Source: Pseudomonas sp. MWU13-2100 (GTDB lineage Bacteria; Pseudomonadota; Gammaproteobacteria; Pseudomonadales; Pseudomonadaceae). From it: DNA of 64,000 bases. The notes below the pieces were generated by a model. That model worked only from the letters and a program-made list of their open reading frames with translations. It had not been told where the DNA came from and did not search any database. Both the position numbers and the translations under genes were made by a program. The stretch is from the NCBI RefSeq assembly GCF_023242365.1, contig NZ_JALLIX010000012.1, positions 1 to 64,000 on the forward strand, given 5' to 3'. Below are positions 36,744 through 44,436 of the stretch, in pieces. The stretch's first letter is position 1. Each line of letters starts with the position of its first letter.

Positions 36744-38108
36744 ATGAATAAAGGTTATTTCATTGGCCTGGGTGACAAAACCACCTGTGGTGAAAAAGTG
36801 CTGGATGGCGATGACAGAATCAACCTGTATGGCGTCCTTCATGCGCGCGAAGGTGATCGGGTCTCGTGTGGAAAGGACGGGAAAACCTATCGGATACTCG
36901 GTGGCGTTTCGCATATGGACAGCCATGGCCGGCTGATGGCCGGCACGCTGGATAGCTTTAGCGGTTGTCCCTGCAGAGCCAAACTGATCCCCTCGGTTTT
37001 TACGGCCAGCTACGTGAACGAAAGTGCCACACCGCCACCGGCCAGGCACGCCGCTCAACCGGCCTTTTCAGCCATGAGTGGCAGCCCGGTAGCACCGCGT
37101 CAATCCGCTTTCACGCCTTCAACCCCTCCGGCTCCGGCGGTATTCAGCAGCGTGGAACCCCAGGAACCGGGGTTCTATGTGGTACCCAAAAGCACGACCC
37201 GCGAAGCGCTGGAGGCCACGCTTTTCCCCGCGCCCGATCCGGCGGTGATGCGCAAGTTCCGGGCGCTCAACCCTTCTCGTGGTGAAGTCAAGGCCGGTTC
37301 GATGAGCGTGCTCAGCGATCCGAACAACCTGCTATGTACCCGCGAGGAGGCGCAGTTGATGGCCGCTGCGCAAACGGTGAATGTTGCGCTTGAAGCCCTG
37401 ACAGCGGACGAGGCCGACTTCATGCACCGCCACGGCGCTGAAATCGCCAGCTTTACCGGCCAGACCTCAACCTGGCTGGGGGGCAGCGCGGTGGTGATGG
37501 AAACGCACCTGAACAACCTGCGCGACACCCTCCAGGCCATGGAGCGCTTGCATCAGGAAAGCTATCGCCAACACGGCCACCTTAAATCGTCGCAGTTCTT
37601 CGCCGAGCGCAAGCGTCTGCTCGGCCAGCTGGATTCACACCTGCTGAACTCCACTCGCCTACGTGGCCAGACCACCTTGGGCGATCACCCCAAGTTGAAA
37701 ACGGCTCTCGGGATTTCCAGTCGGAGCCTGGTGCACCACTGGAACAAGGCCGGGGTGCCGGGACAGATTCCGGGTTATGCCACCCATGTGGAGGGGACCA
37801 GTCGTGCGGCCAAGTATATGAAGACCGGTGGTTATATCGGCATTGCCATTGGTGGCGTGTCCTCGTTGGCGGCTATTCAGGAAGTGTGTAACGGTGATTC
37901 CGGGGCGGCTTGCGAGAAGGTCAGGTTTACTGAAGGGGGGAAATTCGGCGGATCTACCATTGGTGGAGTTATAGGTGGATGGATGGGCCAATCTGCCAGT
38001 GTTCCGATCTGCCTGGCGCTTGGTCTCTCTACAGGCGTAGGGGGAGTTGTCTGTGTTGCAACCCTGGTAGGGACTGGCGCCTGGGTGGGTACGACTTATT
38101 GGTGGTGA
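36744..38108 (+). CDS. PAAR-tipped, glycine-zipper (pore-forming type) T6SS effector, frameshifted at 3' end
   Basis: This 454-residue frame starts MNKGYFIGLGDKTTCGEKV. Residues ~1-95 form a PAAR domain that would sharpen a VgrG tip (HAREGDRVSCGKDGKTY, GGVSHMDSHGRLMAGTLDSF). A linker (~95-135), a mixed region and long helices (~200-310) follow. The C-terminal ~140 residues hold three hydrophobic Gly-rich stretches: GGYIGIAIGGVSSLAA, a GxxxGxxxGxxxG run in GGSTIGGVIGGWMG, and GLSTGVGGVVCVATLVGTGAWVG. Such glycine zippers suggest insertion into the target inner membrane. Compared with the orphan copy downstream, one extra T at 38099-38100 causes a stop (WW*). Removing it restores GGERGEVIGETLYKTVQP, with the stop at 38155-38157 overlapping the next gene. 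Pore formation is inferred. Confidence 0.75.
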   Translation: MNKGYFIGLGDKTTCGEKVLDGDDRINLYGVLHAREGDRVSCGKDGKTYRILGGVSHMDSHGRLMAGTLDSFSGCPCRAKLIPSVFTASYVNESATPPPARHAAQPAFSAMSGSPVAPRQSAFTPSTPPAPAVFSSVEPQEPGFYVVPKSTTREALEATLFPAPDPAVMRKFRALNPSRGEVKAGSMSVLSDPNNLLCTREEAQLMAAAQTVNVALEALTADEADFMHRHGAEIASFTGQTSTWLGGSAVVMETHLNNLRDTLQAMERLHQESYRQHGHLKSSQFFAERKRLLGQLDSHLLNSTRLRGQTTLGDHPKLKTALGISSRSLVHHWNKAGVPGQIPGYATHVEGTSRAAKYMKTGGYIGIAIGGVSSLAAIQEVCNGDSGAACEKVRFTEGGKFGGSTIGGVIGGWMGQSASVPICLALGLSTGVGGVVCVATLVGTGAWVGTTYWW

Positions 38109-38153
38109 AAGGGGAGAGGTCATAGGCGAGACACTGTATAAGACCGTACAGCC

Positions 38154-38537
38154 ATGATCAGCAATTGGCCCGTCTGGGCGGTTCTCTTTTTTAATGGTGG
38201 GCCATTTTTGCTTGGAATTGTGGGTATTGCATACAATCAGTACCTGAGCCGCCGTCACCTGGATGCCATAAAGAAGGCATTGAAGAACAGTCGTTATATT
38301 TATCTTTGGGGGCCGAGCCTGGGGAAGCGGGGTCTGATTTGGTCCCTCTTGGAGATCGCAAAAATCTCCGGGATGATCATGATGCCAAGGGCATCACTGC
38401 GTATCGGTGAGCTGGACCCAGTCGATCTTGAGAACTTCCCTCCTCACCTTAAACGTCGACTGAAAACCGTAACAGTGATGATGTATGGCGGTGGTATTTG
38501 GCTGGTGATTACATACGTGTTGGCGAAGTTTGAGTAA
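38154..38537 (+). CDS. Predicted membrane immunity protein, copy 1
   Basis: The 127-residue protein has a hydrophobic N-terminal helix (~6-28), a basic central part (ALKNSRYIYLWGPSLGKRG, then MPRASLRIGELDPVDLENFP) and a C-terminal helix (~103-124). An inner-membrane hairpin of this sort fits immunity against a membrane-active effector. Its ATG (38154) would form an ATGA overlap with the restored effector frame, as in copy 2. With the current frameshift, the effector stop is 46 bp upstream, so translational coupling may be weakened. Immunity function is inferred from position, topology and the duplicated pairing. Confidence 0.7.
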   Translation: MISNWPVWAVLFFNGGPFLLGIVGIAYNQYLSRRHLDAIKKALKNSRYIYLWGPSLGKRGLIWSLLEIAKISGMIMMPRASLRIGELDPVDLENFPPHLKRRLKTVTVMMYGGGIWLVITYVLAKFE

Positions 38538-38541
38538 TTTT

Positions 38542-39021
38542 ATGGACGACTACCCCAAATTAAAAACGGCCCTCGAAATTTCCAGTCAGAGCCTGGTGCA
38601 CCACTGGAGCAAGGCCGGGGCGCCGAGACAGATTCCGGGTTATGCCACCCATGTGGAGGGGACCAGTCGTGCGGCCAAGTATATGAAGACCGGTGGTTAT
38701 ATCGGCATTGCCATTGGTGGCGTGTCCTCGTTGGCGGCTATTCAGGACGTGTGTAACGGCGATTCCGGGGCGGCTTGCGAGAAGATCAGGTTTACTGAGG
38801 GGGGGAAGTTCGGCTTGTCCACCCTTGGTGGTGTTGCACTTGGATGGGCAGGCCAAATTGCCAGTAGTTCAATCTGCGCAGCGCTTGGCCTCTCTACAGG
38901 TGTAGGGGGTGTTGTCTGTGTTGCGACCCTGGTAGGGACTGGCGCCTGGGTGGGGACGACTTACGGCGGTATGGGTGGCGAATACATGGGGGAGAAAATT
39001 TACGAAGCTACACAACCATGA
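38542..39021 (+). CDS. Orphan effector C-terminal domain (headless second copy)
   Basis: The 159-residue frame MDDYPKLKTALEISSQSL is a near copy of the last ~160 residues of the PAAR effector, without the PAAR head or linker. It keeps the full 3' end (GGMGGEYMGEKIYEATQP) that is frameshifted in copy 1. Differences from copy 1 cluster in one hydrophobic stretch (STLGGVALGWAGQIASSSICAALG, key residues differ at about ten sites). No ribosome site is visible before the ATG at 38542. A TTG at 38530 is an alternative. It is probably a silent spare toxin tip, kept with its own immunity gene, which starts within its stop (ATGA). Confidence 0.75.
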   Translation: MDDYPKLKTALEISSQSLVHHWSKAGAPRQIPGYATHVEGTSRAAKYMKTGGYIGIAIGGVSSLAAIQDVCNGDSGAACEKIRFTEGGKFGLSTLGGVALGWAGQIASSSICAALGLSTGVGGVVCVATLVGTGAWVGTTYGGMGGEYMGEKIYEATQP

Positions 39022-39407
39022 CCAGTATCGACACTTGGCCTCTATGGATTGCAATCATTGTTACTGGTGGCCCAGGTCTGCTTACAGCAGTAGGTATTGC
39101 ATACAATTTGTACCTGAGCCACTGTCACATGGACGCCATAAAGGAGGCCCTGAAGAATAGCCGTTATATTTATCTTTGGGGGCCGAGCCTGGGGAAGCGA
39201 GGTTTGATTTGGTCCCTCTTGGAGATAGCAAAAATCGCCGGGATGATCTTGATGCCAAGGGCGTCACTGCGTATCGGTGAACTGGACCCAGTTGATCTTG
39301 AAAATTTCCCTCCTTATCTTAAACGTCGACTGAAAATCGTAACAGTGATGATGGTGGGTAGTGTTATTTGGATGGTGATTGTAGCTGTATTGCTGAAGTT
39401 TAGATAA
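39018..39407 (+). CDS. Predicted membrane immunity protein, copy 2
   Basis: This 129-residue protein is a homologue of the first immunity candidate. The central soluble part is almost identical (KNSRYIYLWGPSLGKRGLIW and LRIGELDPVDLENFP are shared), while both membrane helices differ at many positions. The changed regions are thus the ones likely to meet the toxin's membrane segments. The start overlaps the orphan toxin stop by 4 bp, typical of toxin-immunity coupling. No catalytic motif is present. Confidence 0.7.
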   Translation: MTSIDTWPLWIAIIVTGGPGLLTAVGIAYNLYLSHCHMDAIKEALKNSRYIYLWGPSLGKRGLIWSLLEIAKIAGMILMPRASLRIGELDPVDLENFPPYLKRRLKIVTVMMVGSVIWMVIVAVLLKFR

Positions 39408-39410
39408 CTG

Positions 39411-39596
39411 ATGGACGACTATTCCTCAGCCAAGGCATTTCAAGTAAATGCCTTGGCTGAGGGCTTGGCACGGCAAAACTCATTTACTGTGTTCGGCGCG
39501 ATGTTTTCTTTAATCGAGTTATCCCTGTCGTGGGTGGTCCCCAACTACCTGCCTGAAGAGGTGCTGTCTTCAGCCCTCCCTACGAAACAAGAATAA
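39411..39596 (+). other. Start of a third toxin-unit copy, then unrelated sequence with a 17-bp perfect hairpin
   Basis: The eleven bases ATGGACGACTA that open the orphan toxin recur here, right after the second immunity stop, so this looks like the edge of a third repeat unit. After about 15 bp the homology ends. A perfect 17-bp inverted repeat then appears at 39424-39440 and 39446-39462 with a CAAGT loop. An open frame of 61 codons crosses the hairpin (MDDYSSAKAFQVNALAEG), but the palindrome explains its first part, so it is probably not a real gene. The hairpin may end transcription of the module, although no T-run follows. Confidence 0.55.
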
Positions 39597-39889
39597 TCAG
39601 TAACAATTCCCCGCCTTGCTTCCTCGCAAGGTCACAGCTTATAGTCCGCCGGTCGCCCTTATTGGCGATACGGGTTTGGCGACTCGGTTTTTAGACTGTG
39701 CGAAAGCTCTGTGCTTGTTTGCAGGTGCGTTCGTACCCGCAAAGCTGCTTCTATATGGCAGCTGTGCGCGGGAGACCTTCGGGTCTGCCGGCTTGGTCTA
39801 TTCCGGTTCGCCAACCTGCGTACAGCTGCCACCCGTTTCGTTTGGCGACGAATCGGGCGGTTTCTAACCAATAGACTGAGGCTTTACCC
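39597..39889 (+). promoter_or_regulatory. Leader with three hairpins before the DUF3077-like gene
   Basis: Three stems occur in a row: TTTGC.GGT/ACC.GCAAA at 39718-39743, AGCTGC/GCAGCT at 39743-39763, and AGACC-TTCG-GGTCT at 39773-39786, the last with a stable UUCG loop. They lie 104-172 bp upstream of the start codon at 39890. The order of closely spaced stems suggests a structured 5' leader. The left part of the interval (39597-39700) holds only a short GCTTCCTCGCAAG-type stem and nothing else recognised. Confidence 0.5.
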
Positions 39890-40150
39890 ATGACTAAATA
39901 CATACCCCTCACCGCCATCGACTGCCTGATCCCCAGCCTGTTGATCGATGCCGAAAGCCCGACCGACGTGCTCCATGCCAACGCCGCCGCCCGCTTCCTC
40001 GCGGCGACGCAAATGCTCGAAGCCCTGTCTCGCATCGAACTGCACAACGCCAACGACATCGACTTCCAACACATTCTCCAGGTTCCCGCGATGGTGCTTC
40101 GCGATGGCTGCGACCTGATGGATGTACTGGGTTGGCGACTACGGCCCTGA
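39890..40150 (+). CDS. Small DUF3077/DUF6124-like protein
   Basis: The 86-residue protein (MTKYIPLTAIDCLIPSLLID, then NAAARFLAATQMLEALSRIE and MVLRDGCDLMDVLGWRLRP) resembles small soluble proteins found in several copies in Pseudomonas genomes (DUF3077/DUF6124 type). It is helical with no signal peptide. Its function is unknown. It follows a structured leader and is convergent with tonB. Confidence 0.65.
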   Translation: MTKYIPLTAIDCLIPSLLIDAESPTDVLHANAAARFLAATQMLEALSRIELHNANDIDFQHILQVPAMVLRDGCDLMDVLGWRLRP

Positions 40151-40278
40151 CTCACGTATCGCCCTGTAGGAGATCCCGCCCGTTCCCATAAAAGCACAAG
40201 CAATCCTGTTCTCATCACACAACACCCCCGCTGCCACACAGGCCTCCTGTTGTGCGGTTCCCGCCGGTTTACAGGCGC

Positions 40279-41028
40279 TTAGCGGTTGCGCCTGTCGATG
40301 GAGTACACGAACGGCGCGACAATCTCGATGCTGCCGTTGCTCAGCATTTCGGCCGGTGGCTTGGGCAGCGGTTGGGCGCGGCGGATCATTTCCAGGGTGG
40401 CGCGGTCCAGATCGGCGTTGCCCGAGCGGCCCACCAGCTCATAGGAAAGCACCTTGCCTTCGGCATCGACCACGAAGCGCAGGCGGTTCAGACCTTCCTT
40501 GCCCCGTGACTGCGCAGCCGGCGGGTACTTCTTGTACTTGCCCAGGTGGGCCAGCAAGGTGCCTTCCCAGCTGGCCTTTGCCGCTACCTGCTGGGGCGAG
40601 GGGCCGGGCGCCGGGGCCGCGGATTTTTCCGGCGGCGTGTTGGTCGGCGGCGTATCGGCAGGTTTTTCCTCCGTCGGCTTTTCCTTCACCGGCTCCGGCT
40701 TCACCTGGGGCTTGGGCGGCTGCGGCTTGGGTTTCGGCTTGACCGGCTTGGGCACCGAGATCGTCGGCTTCGGCGCTTCGGCCAGCTTCGGCAGCGGTAA
40801 CTCTTCCAGTGGCGCGGGCGGTTGTGGCGGGATGATCACCTTGGGCGGTGCCGGCGGCGGTGGGGCGGGGGGCAATGGCGCCAGTTCGATCATCATCGCC
40901 TGTGGCGGCAGCTCGATGGGCTTGGACACCGACCAGTTCAGCGTGGCGACGATCGCCAGCGCATGAATGCCCAGCACCAGGCCCAGGCTGGCGCCGTAAC
41001 GCGTCAGCTTTTGGCGCGTATTGGTCAT
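40279..41028 (-). CDS. tonB: TonB energy-transducing protein
   Basis: TonB carries proton-motive energy from ExbB/ExbD to outer-membrane receptors. The 249-residue protein has an N-terminal anchor helix (~12-32), a long Pro/Lys-rich periplasm-spanning part (~45-160), and the C-terminal TonB domain (YPPAAQSRGKEGLNRLRFVV, then SYELVGRSGNADLDRATLEM). Its start overlaps the exbD stop by 4 bp. The operon exbB-exbD-tonB is complete. Confidence 0.95.
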   Translation of the reverse strand: MTNTRQKLTRYGASLGLVLGIHALAIVATLNWSVSKPIELPPQAMMIELAPLPPAPPPPAPPKVIIPPQPPAPLEELPLPKLAEAPKPTISVPKPVKPKPKPQPPKPQVKPEPVKEKPTEEKPADTPPTNTPPEKSAAPAPGPSPQQVAAKASWEGTLLAHLGKYKKYPPAAQSRGKEGLNRLRFVVDAEGKVLSYELVGRSGNADLDRATLEMIRRAQPLPKPPAEMLSNGSIEIVAPFVYSIDRRNR

Positions 41029-41450
41029 TTCTTGGCTGCCGTCTCGAGTCCGACCAGGCCGACCTTCAGGTAACCGGCGGCGCGCAGGGCATCCATCACG
41101 CGCATCAGGTCGCCATAATCCACGCCTTTATCGGCCTGGAAGAAAATGGTCGTGTCCTTCTTGCCGTGGGTCAGGGCGTCCAGGCTCGGGCCCAGGGCCT
41201 CGGCCTTGACTTCGTCTTCACCGAGGAACAGACGCTGGTCGGCCTTGACGCTGAGGAACACCGGCTTTTCCGGGCGCGGTGCCGGCTTGGCGCTGGAGGC
41301 GGGCAGGTCGACCTTGATGTCCACGGTGGCCAGGGGCGCGGCGACCATGAAGATGATCAGCAGTACCAGCATCACGTCGATAAACGGTGTGACGTTGATT
41401 TCGTGGTTTTCGGCGAGATCGTCGCCGCTGTCGTTCAGATGCAGGCCCAT
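41025..41450 (-). CDS. exbD: Biopolymer transport protein ExbD
   Basis: The 141-residue protein has one N-terminal transmembrane helix that carries the essential aspartate (INVTPFIDVMLVLLIIFMVA) and a periplasmic domain. It forms the proton channel with ExbB. It lies 6 bp after exbB and overlaps tonB by 4 bp. Confidence 0.96.
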   Translation of the reverse strand: MGLHLNDSGDDLAENHEINVTPFIDVMLVLLIIFMVAAPLATVDIKVDLPASSAKPAPRPEKPVFLSVKADQRLFLGEDEVKAEALGPSLDALTHGKKDTTIFFQADKGVDYGDLMRVMDALRAAGYLKVGLVGLETAAKK

Positions 41451-41456
41451 GGCTGA

Positions 41457-42449
41457 TTACCCCACTTTCACCATATGCGGCGTTTGCGTCGAGCGCTCGG
41501 GCGGCAGGTGGTCGAGATCACGGCTGACCAGCAGCAGGACCTGGGCCGATGCGTCGGCTACCTGGGCCCTGTAGCCAGCAATGGAGCGGGCGAAGACGTT
41601 GTAGATCACCACGGCCGGAATCGCCGCGACCAGGCCCAGGGCGGTGGCCAGTAGGGCTTCGGCGATGCCCGGGGCGACCACGGCAAGGTTGGTGGTCTGA
41701 GTCTTGGCGATGCCGATAAAGCTGTTCATGATGCCCCACACGGTACCGAACAGGCCGACGAAGGGCGCGGTGGAGCCGATGGTGGCGAGCACGCCGGTGC
41801 CGCTGCTCATGTTGCGACCGCAGGCGGCGACCAGGCGCTCAAGGCGGAAGCTGACGCGCTCCTTGATGCCTTCTTTCTCGCGGCTGTTGACCGACAGGTG
41901 CATTTCTTCCAGGGCGTCATGTACCAGCAGGTGGGCGAGGTTGCCCTGCTGGTTGGCGGTGTCGCTGGCTTCCTTGAGGGTGCGGGCCTTTTTCAGGGCG
42001 AGCATCTCACGGCGCAGGCGACGCTTGGCACCGAGCAGTTCGAAGCCTTTGGCAATCCAGATGGTCCAGGTGATGATCGAGGCGATGGCCAGGCCGATCA
42101 TCACGATCTTGACGACGATGTCGGCGTTTTTGTACATGCCCCAGGGCGACAGGTCGTGGGCCATGCCCAGGCTGTTATCTTCGGCCGGTAGTGCGCTGGC
42201 ATCGGTGGCGTCGGCCGTTGTGGCATTCTCGGCCAGGGGCGGAGCCGCGGCGGTTGGCGCGGCGACGGGTGCGGCATGATCAGCCGGGGCTGGAGCGACG
42301 GCTGCCGCTGGGGCCTGCGCTGCTGCTTCGTCGGCGAATGTCACGGTCGGCGCCAGCACCAGGCTGAGCAGCAAGGCCGCTGTCGAGCGCCAGGCGCGCG
42401 ATGAGCTGTGGGACTGGGGTGACGAAACGAGGCGTTTATTGCGTGTCAT
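41457..42449 (-). CDS. exbB: Biopolymer transport protein ExbB
   Basis: The 330-residue form has an N-terminal signal-like helix (ALLLSLVLAPTVTFA) and an Ala/Pro-rich periplasmic extension (~38-95), typical of pseudomonad ExbB. Three membrane helices follow, with VLATIGSTAPFVGLFGTVWG and the MotA/TolQ/ExbB signature region. It powers TonB together with ExbD. The upstream 190 bp (42450-42640) are A+T-rich and include a 10-bp palindrome, TTGTTAACAA (42544-42553). Iron control by Fur is likely by analogy, but no good Fur box was found. Confidence 0.95.
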   Translation of the reverse strand: MTRNKRLVSSPQSHSSSRAWRSTAALLLSLVLAPTVTFADEAAAQAPAAAVAPAPADHAAPVAAPTAAAPPLAENATTADATDASALPAEDNSLGMAHDLSPWGMYKNADIVVKIVMIGLAIASIITWTIWIAKGFELLGAKRRLRREMLALKKARTLKEASDTANQQGNLAHLLVHDALEEMHLSVNSREKEGIKERVSFRLERLVAACGRNMSSGTGVLATIGSTAPFVGLFGTVWGIMNSFIGIAKTQTTNLAVVAPGIAEALLATALGLVAAIPAVVIYNVFARSIAGYRAQVADASAQVLLLVSRDLDHLPPERSTQTPHMVKVG

Positions 42450-42640
42450 GCTGGCCGGACCTGAGAGAAGATATGAAGAGGGTCTTGTCCTTTCAGGCCT
42501 CGTGGGCCGAGAACATTGGGTTGTGCATTATTGCAAATACTTCTTGTTAACAAAAGTAATAGCTTCTCTTTTTTTCTTCCATTGCTAACCGCTGGTCAAT
42601 TTCCAGCGCCGGTTTGTTGTTTTTCCCCTGGAGATCCGTG

Positions 42641-43495
42641 ATGTCTGCTCCTTCTGTTCTGATTGCCGGCTGCGGCGATATCGGTAGTCGCCTGGCGACG
42701 CAATTGCTCGCCCAGGGCTGGCTAGTCCACGGTCTGCGTCGCTCGATCACGCATTTGCCTGAGGGTGTCGTCGGAGTCGCGGGCGATCTGTTCGCCGAGC
42801 AGCGCCCTGCCACCTGGCCGAGCGGCCCGCAGGATTACCTGGTGTATTGCGCTGCGGCGACCGAGCACGACGAGCCCGGTTATCGCGCAGCCTACGTCGA
42901 TGGTTTGCGGCATGTATTGAGCTGGCTCAGGCAATCAGGCCAGCAGCCGCGGCGTCTGCTGTTCGTCTCCAGCAGCAGTGTGTACGTGCAGCAGGCGGGC
43001 GAGTGGGTCGACGAGGCTTCGCCGACCGATGCCGAGGGCTATTCCGGGCGCTTGATGCTGGAGGCCGAGCAGGTGGCGCTGGACAGCGGCATCCCGGCGA
43101 CCCGGGTACGCCTGACGGGTATCTATGGGCCGGGTCGCGAGTGGTTGTTGACTCAGGTCCGGCGTGGTTATCGGGTGGCGGTGGAGCCGCCTCTGTATGG
43201 CAATCGGATTCATGCCGACGATGCGGCCGGCCTGCTGGCGTTTCTGCTGGAGGCTGATCGTGCCGGGAAGGTGCTGGAGGATTGCTACATCGGTGTCGAT
43301 GATGCGCCGGCGCCATTGGCCGAGGTGGTGGGCTGGTTGCGCGAGTACCTGGAGGTGACCGAGTGGGCCGAGGACGCGAGCATTCGCCGTACCGGAAGCA
43401 AGCGCTGCAGCAATGCCCGGGCGCGGGCTCTGGGCTGGGCACCGCGTTATTCGAGTTTCCGCGAGGGCTATGCGGCGATTCTAGAAGGGCGCTGA
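42641..43495 (+). CDS. NAD(P)-dependent epimerase/dehydratase (YeeZ-like SDR)
   Basis: The 284-residue protein is an extended short-chain dehydrogenase. The nucleotide motif is near the start (VLIAGCGDIGSRLA), followed by LLFVSSSSVY with the catalytic-type Ser, and VRLTGIYGPGREWL. The expected YxxxK is replaced by a weaker RLMLEAEQ region, as in YeeZ-like proteins. The ATG at 42641 has a GGAG site ten bases upstream; an earlier frame start at 42614 is discounted. The substrate is unknown. It is transcribed divergently from exbB. Confidence 0.82.
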   Translation: MSAPSVLIAGCGDIGSRLATQLLAQGWLVHGLRRSITHLPEGVVGVAGDLFAEQRPATWPSGPQDYLVYCAAATEHDEPGYRAAYVDGLRHVLSWLRQSGQQPRRLLFVSSSSVYVQQAGEWVDEASPTDAEGYSGRLMLEAEQVALDSGIPATRVRLTGIYGPGREWLLTQVRRGYRVAVEPPLYGNRIHADDAAGLLAFLLEADRAGKVLEDCYIGVDDAPAPLAEVVGWLREYLEVTEWAEDASIRRTGSKRCSNARARALGWAPRYSSFREGYAAILEGR

Positions 43496-43517
43496 TAAAC
43501 GCTCATGGAGGCCTCAC

Positions 43518-43675
43518 CCCCTGTGGCGAGCGGGCTTGTCGGGACGCCGCACCGCCGCTCTCGACTGCGCAGCAGTCGCAAAACCAGCCACCTCGGTCTA
43601 CCTGATGCACCGTATTGGCCGGGTTTAGGGCCGCTTCGCGGCCCAGCGCGGGCAAGCCCGCTCGCCACAGGGGGG
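43518..43675. repeat. REP inverted pair, CCCCTGTGGCGAGCGGGCTTG type
   Basis: Arms at 43518-43538 and 43653-43675 are reverse complements of a second REP subtype that differs from the main one. The pair lies between two convergent genes. The inner part carries shorter palindromes (GCGAAGCGGCC-type). Confidence 0.8.
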
Positions 43676-43701
43676 AGCTCTGCGAAGCTCGTGGGCTTCC
43701 C

Positions 43702-44436
43702 TTACTTCTTCAGCAACCACTGGCGCGGACCGGGGTTGAGCTGCGGCTGTTCATCAGGCTGGGCCGAGTTCAGCGCCTGGAAAATTTCCAGCTGCTTGTC
43801 CTTGCGCACGAAGATCCAGGCGGCGCCCTTGCTGCCTTGCTGCAACCAGATGCTGTCGTTCTCACCGCTCATGGAGGCGCAATCGCCAGCCAGGCACAGT
43901 GCGTAGCGATCGGCACCGGGCAGGCCTTCCAGGCGCCCGTCCGGCAGGAATTTCACCTGGCCGCCTTCGCCCGGGCCGCTGCTGATCTTCCAGTCGCCAC
44001 CCATGTAGGCCGAGTACAAGGCTTGCTCGAAGCTGGCGCCCACCGGCGCATTGGCCGGCAGTTCGGTTTCGGCGCGCACGAACGGCTGTTCCGGCTCCGA
44101 GTCGCTGGCGCCCTGGGTCAGTTCCTTGCCATCACGCGCCAGCGAAGTCCCGGCGCTGCCATAGAAATCGACATGCCACTGCTTGCCGTCCGCGCGCACA
44201 TGGCCCTCGGGGCGTTCGAAACCGTTGCTGTAGCGGGCCTGGCCGTTACGGGTATCGATGCTCCACTCCAGGTTCGGTCCGTAGGTTTCCAGGGCTTCGC
44301 GCAAGCTGCCCTTTTTAACGGCGGCATCGATGGCGGCCTGGTTGATCCAGGTGCCGCTGATGTCGTATTTGGCGGGGTCGCTGGCGCAACCGCCGAGCAG
44401 GAGGGCAAACACCGAGAAGGCAAGCGCTTTGCGCAT
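43702..44436 (-). CDS. Conserved outer-membrane lipoprotein of unknown function
   Basis: The 244-residue precursor has a lipoprotein signal (ALAFSVFALLLGGC, lipobox LGGC, Cys ~17). The mature part is mostly beta-rich (DISGTWINQAAIDAAVKKG, then HVDFYGSAGTSLARDGKELT) and ends in GPRQWLLKK. The residue after the Cys is Ala, so outer-membrane targeting is expected. No domain was recognised. It is the first gene upstream of the ridA-spoT region and is separated from ridA by 86 bp. Confidence 0.8.
   Translation of the reverse strand: MRKALAFSVFALLLGGCASDPAKYDISGTWINQAAIDAAVKKGSLREALETYGPNLEWSIDTRNGQARYSNGFERPEGHVRADGKQWHVDFYGSAGTSLARDGKELTQGASDSEPEQPFVRAETELPANAPVGASFEQALYSAYMGGDWKISSGPGEGGQVKFLPDGRLEGLPGADRYALCLAGDCASMSGENDSIWLQQGSKGAAWIFVRKDKQLEIFQALNSAQPDEQPQLNPGPRQWLLKK

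Noticed and set aside
38530..38541. TTG start for the orphan toxin tip
   Set aside because: It has no ribosome site, and the ATG at 38542 coincides with the repeat boundary (ATGGACGACTA).
39616..39893. Short open frames of 60-83 codons in the leader region
   Set aside because: They overlap each other on both strands and cross the hairpins; no ribosome sites or recognisable product.
42500..42560. Possible Fur box upstream of exbB
   Set aside because: The best stretch (AAGTATTTGCAATAATGC on the minus strand) matches the consensus poorly; only the TTGTTAACAA palindrome is clear.
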